Assembly (NCBI RefSeq): GCF_040954835.1
Contig: NC_090704.1
Span: 14,782,001-14,846,000, forward strand
Source of the DNA: Lepisosteus oculatus
Lineage: Eukaryota; Chordata; Actinopteri; Semionotiformes; Lepisosteidae
Direction of reading: 5' to 3'
Length of the DNA stretch: 64,000 nt
The notes beneath the pieces are model-generated. The model was not told where the DNA came from, made no database searches, and was given only the letters and a program-made list of their open reading frames with translations. Shown piece after piece: positions 63,050 through 64,000 of this stretch. Position numbers and translations under genes: made by a program. Each line of letters begins with the position of its first letter. Position 1 is the stretch's first letter.

Positions 63050-64000
63050 AAAATTGAACAAAAACAAATCTGGAATAACATTCTGCTCTATCTATAAAGG
63101 CCACCAAAGGTTTGTCTCCCTGGGGTATAAAAGGAGGTGGAAAACATTCAGTAGTAGCATAAAACATCATGGTCAGAGAACTCTTCAAAGAGTGTTGGCA
63201 AAATGGTCATTAACCTCCACCAGTTGGGGGGTGGCTATAAAAAAGTACCACTTTGCACTACAGGGTCCATTTTCAGGAATTTAAGGCTACTGGTAAGTAT
63301 CCACCCTGCGAGGAAGAGAATGCACATATATCTTGCTTCCACAGGATGTGAAACAAGCGGTTTAAGAGGCGGCTGGAAGAAGCCTGATTTTGAAGGGGGG
63401 TCAATAAAAAGACTCAAACTCATAAAACATCACTTGAATGACAATTGAAACAATATCATGAGATATGATGAAATGAAAAGTAAGCTTTGAGACAACACTC
63501 ATGCCCGCTGTGAAATATTGTGTATTTTGGGTGGGGAGTATTATGTTTTGGGGTTGTTTTGCATCTGTGGGTCCTTGAGCCCACAGATGTTAAGATGGGG
63601 GAAATCATAAACTCCAGCACGTAACAGGACATTTTGGCCAGACACTTGTTTTTTCTGTCAAGTGCTCAAGCTTGGCTGAAAATGAACATTCCAGCAAGAC
63701 AATGATCCAAAGCACACATACAGATTGACACAAAAATGATTAACTACACACAAAATAAATGTGCTTCACTGTCCATCTCAATCACTAGACCTCTACTTAA
63801 TTGAACTTTTGTGATCGTAACTCAAAACAGCAGTTCACTAACGGAAACCAACCAGTCTGAAGGACTTCTGCGTTCTGATTCTGAGTGGAGGAATGTTCAT
63901 AAATTTCCCCTGTGAGGTTCCAGAACCTCATAGCACACTACACGAGGCATCCAGTCAGTGTAATCCCTTCCAGAGGAGGATGTATGGAATACTGCCTGCA
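63050..64000 (+). mobile_element. Tc1/mariner DNA transposon fossil, runs off the window
   Basis: Transposase remnants: FQQDNDPKHT near 63690 and a decayed PSQSLDLYLIELL near 63770, which corresponds to the PSQSPDLNPIExLW block holding the second catalytic Asp. Upstream, gttttggggttgttttgcat encodes the VWGCF-like region. Stops and small indels interrupt the frame, so it is inactive. The left end is unclear (62820-63050) and the right end lies outside the window. Confidence 0.8.

Noticed and set aside
1-64000. CRISPR arrays, operons or bacterial-type regulatory sites
   Set aside because: Spliced vertebrate genes and SINE/LINE content exclude a prokaryotic origin; no regularly spaced short direct repeats were seen.

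Overview
The window is vertebrate nuclear DNA, almost certainly from a ray-finned fish. Genes are split by introns of 0.1 to 5 kb, base composition is AT-rich, and there are fish-type repeats: tRNA- and 5S-derived SINEs, CR1/L2-like LINEs, a Penelope-like element and a Tc1 fossil. An early-branching ray-finned fish such as a gar or bowfin is my guess, not a demonstration.

The gene order matches human 1p34.2 (CFAP57, TMEM125, C1orf210, TIE1) with the same orientations (+, +, -, +). From left to right: (1) 1-4658, the last nine coding exons of cfap57, a ciliary coiled-coil protein; (2) 5438-8388, a previously unnamed candidate two-exon gene encoding 124 aa; (3) 13141-13794, the single coding exon of tmem125; (4) 20580-37420 on the minus strand, all 12 coding exons of an AP-1 adaptor mu subunit (423 aa), best read as the fish third paralogue ap1m3, which has no counterpart at the human locus; (5) 40551-43750 on the minus strand, three coding exons (319 aa) of the C1orf210/TEMP homologue, which here carries a signal peptide and a full leucine-rich-repeat ectodomain that human TEMP lacks; (6) 59754-59796, a signal-peptide exon that by position and orientation should be exon 1 of the receptor tyrosine kinase gene tie1, whose remainder lies beyond the window.

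The gaps are filled by repeats. A Mermaid-like tRNA-SINE occurs in many old copies, several in minus orientation between 28 and 49 kb. A nearly complete 5S-rRNA-derived SINE lies at 38.9 kb. A Penelope-like retroelement fragment with a GIY-YIG domain lies at 54-55 kb, and at least four more solo tails of the same family are scattered through the window; these tails hold a hammerhead-ribozyme-like core. A 231-bp unidentified insertion is flanked by a perfect 14-bp target-site duplication at 45.7-46.0 kb.

The genes are not an operon and need not act together. Ciliary (cfap57), membrane-trafficking (ap1m3, TEMP), membrane (tmem125) and endothelial (tie1) functions are simply neighbours. The TEMP-tie1 head-to-head pair mirrors LRRC19-TEK on human 9p21 and looks like a duplicated ancestral block.
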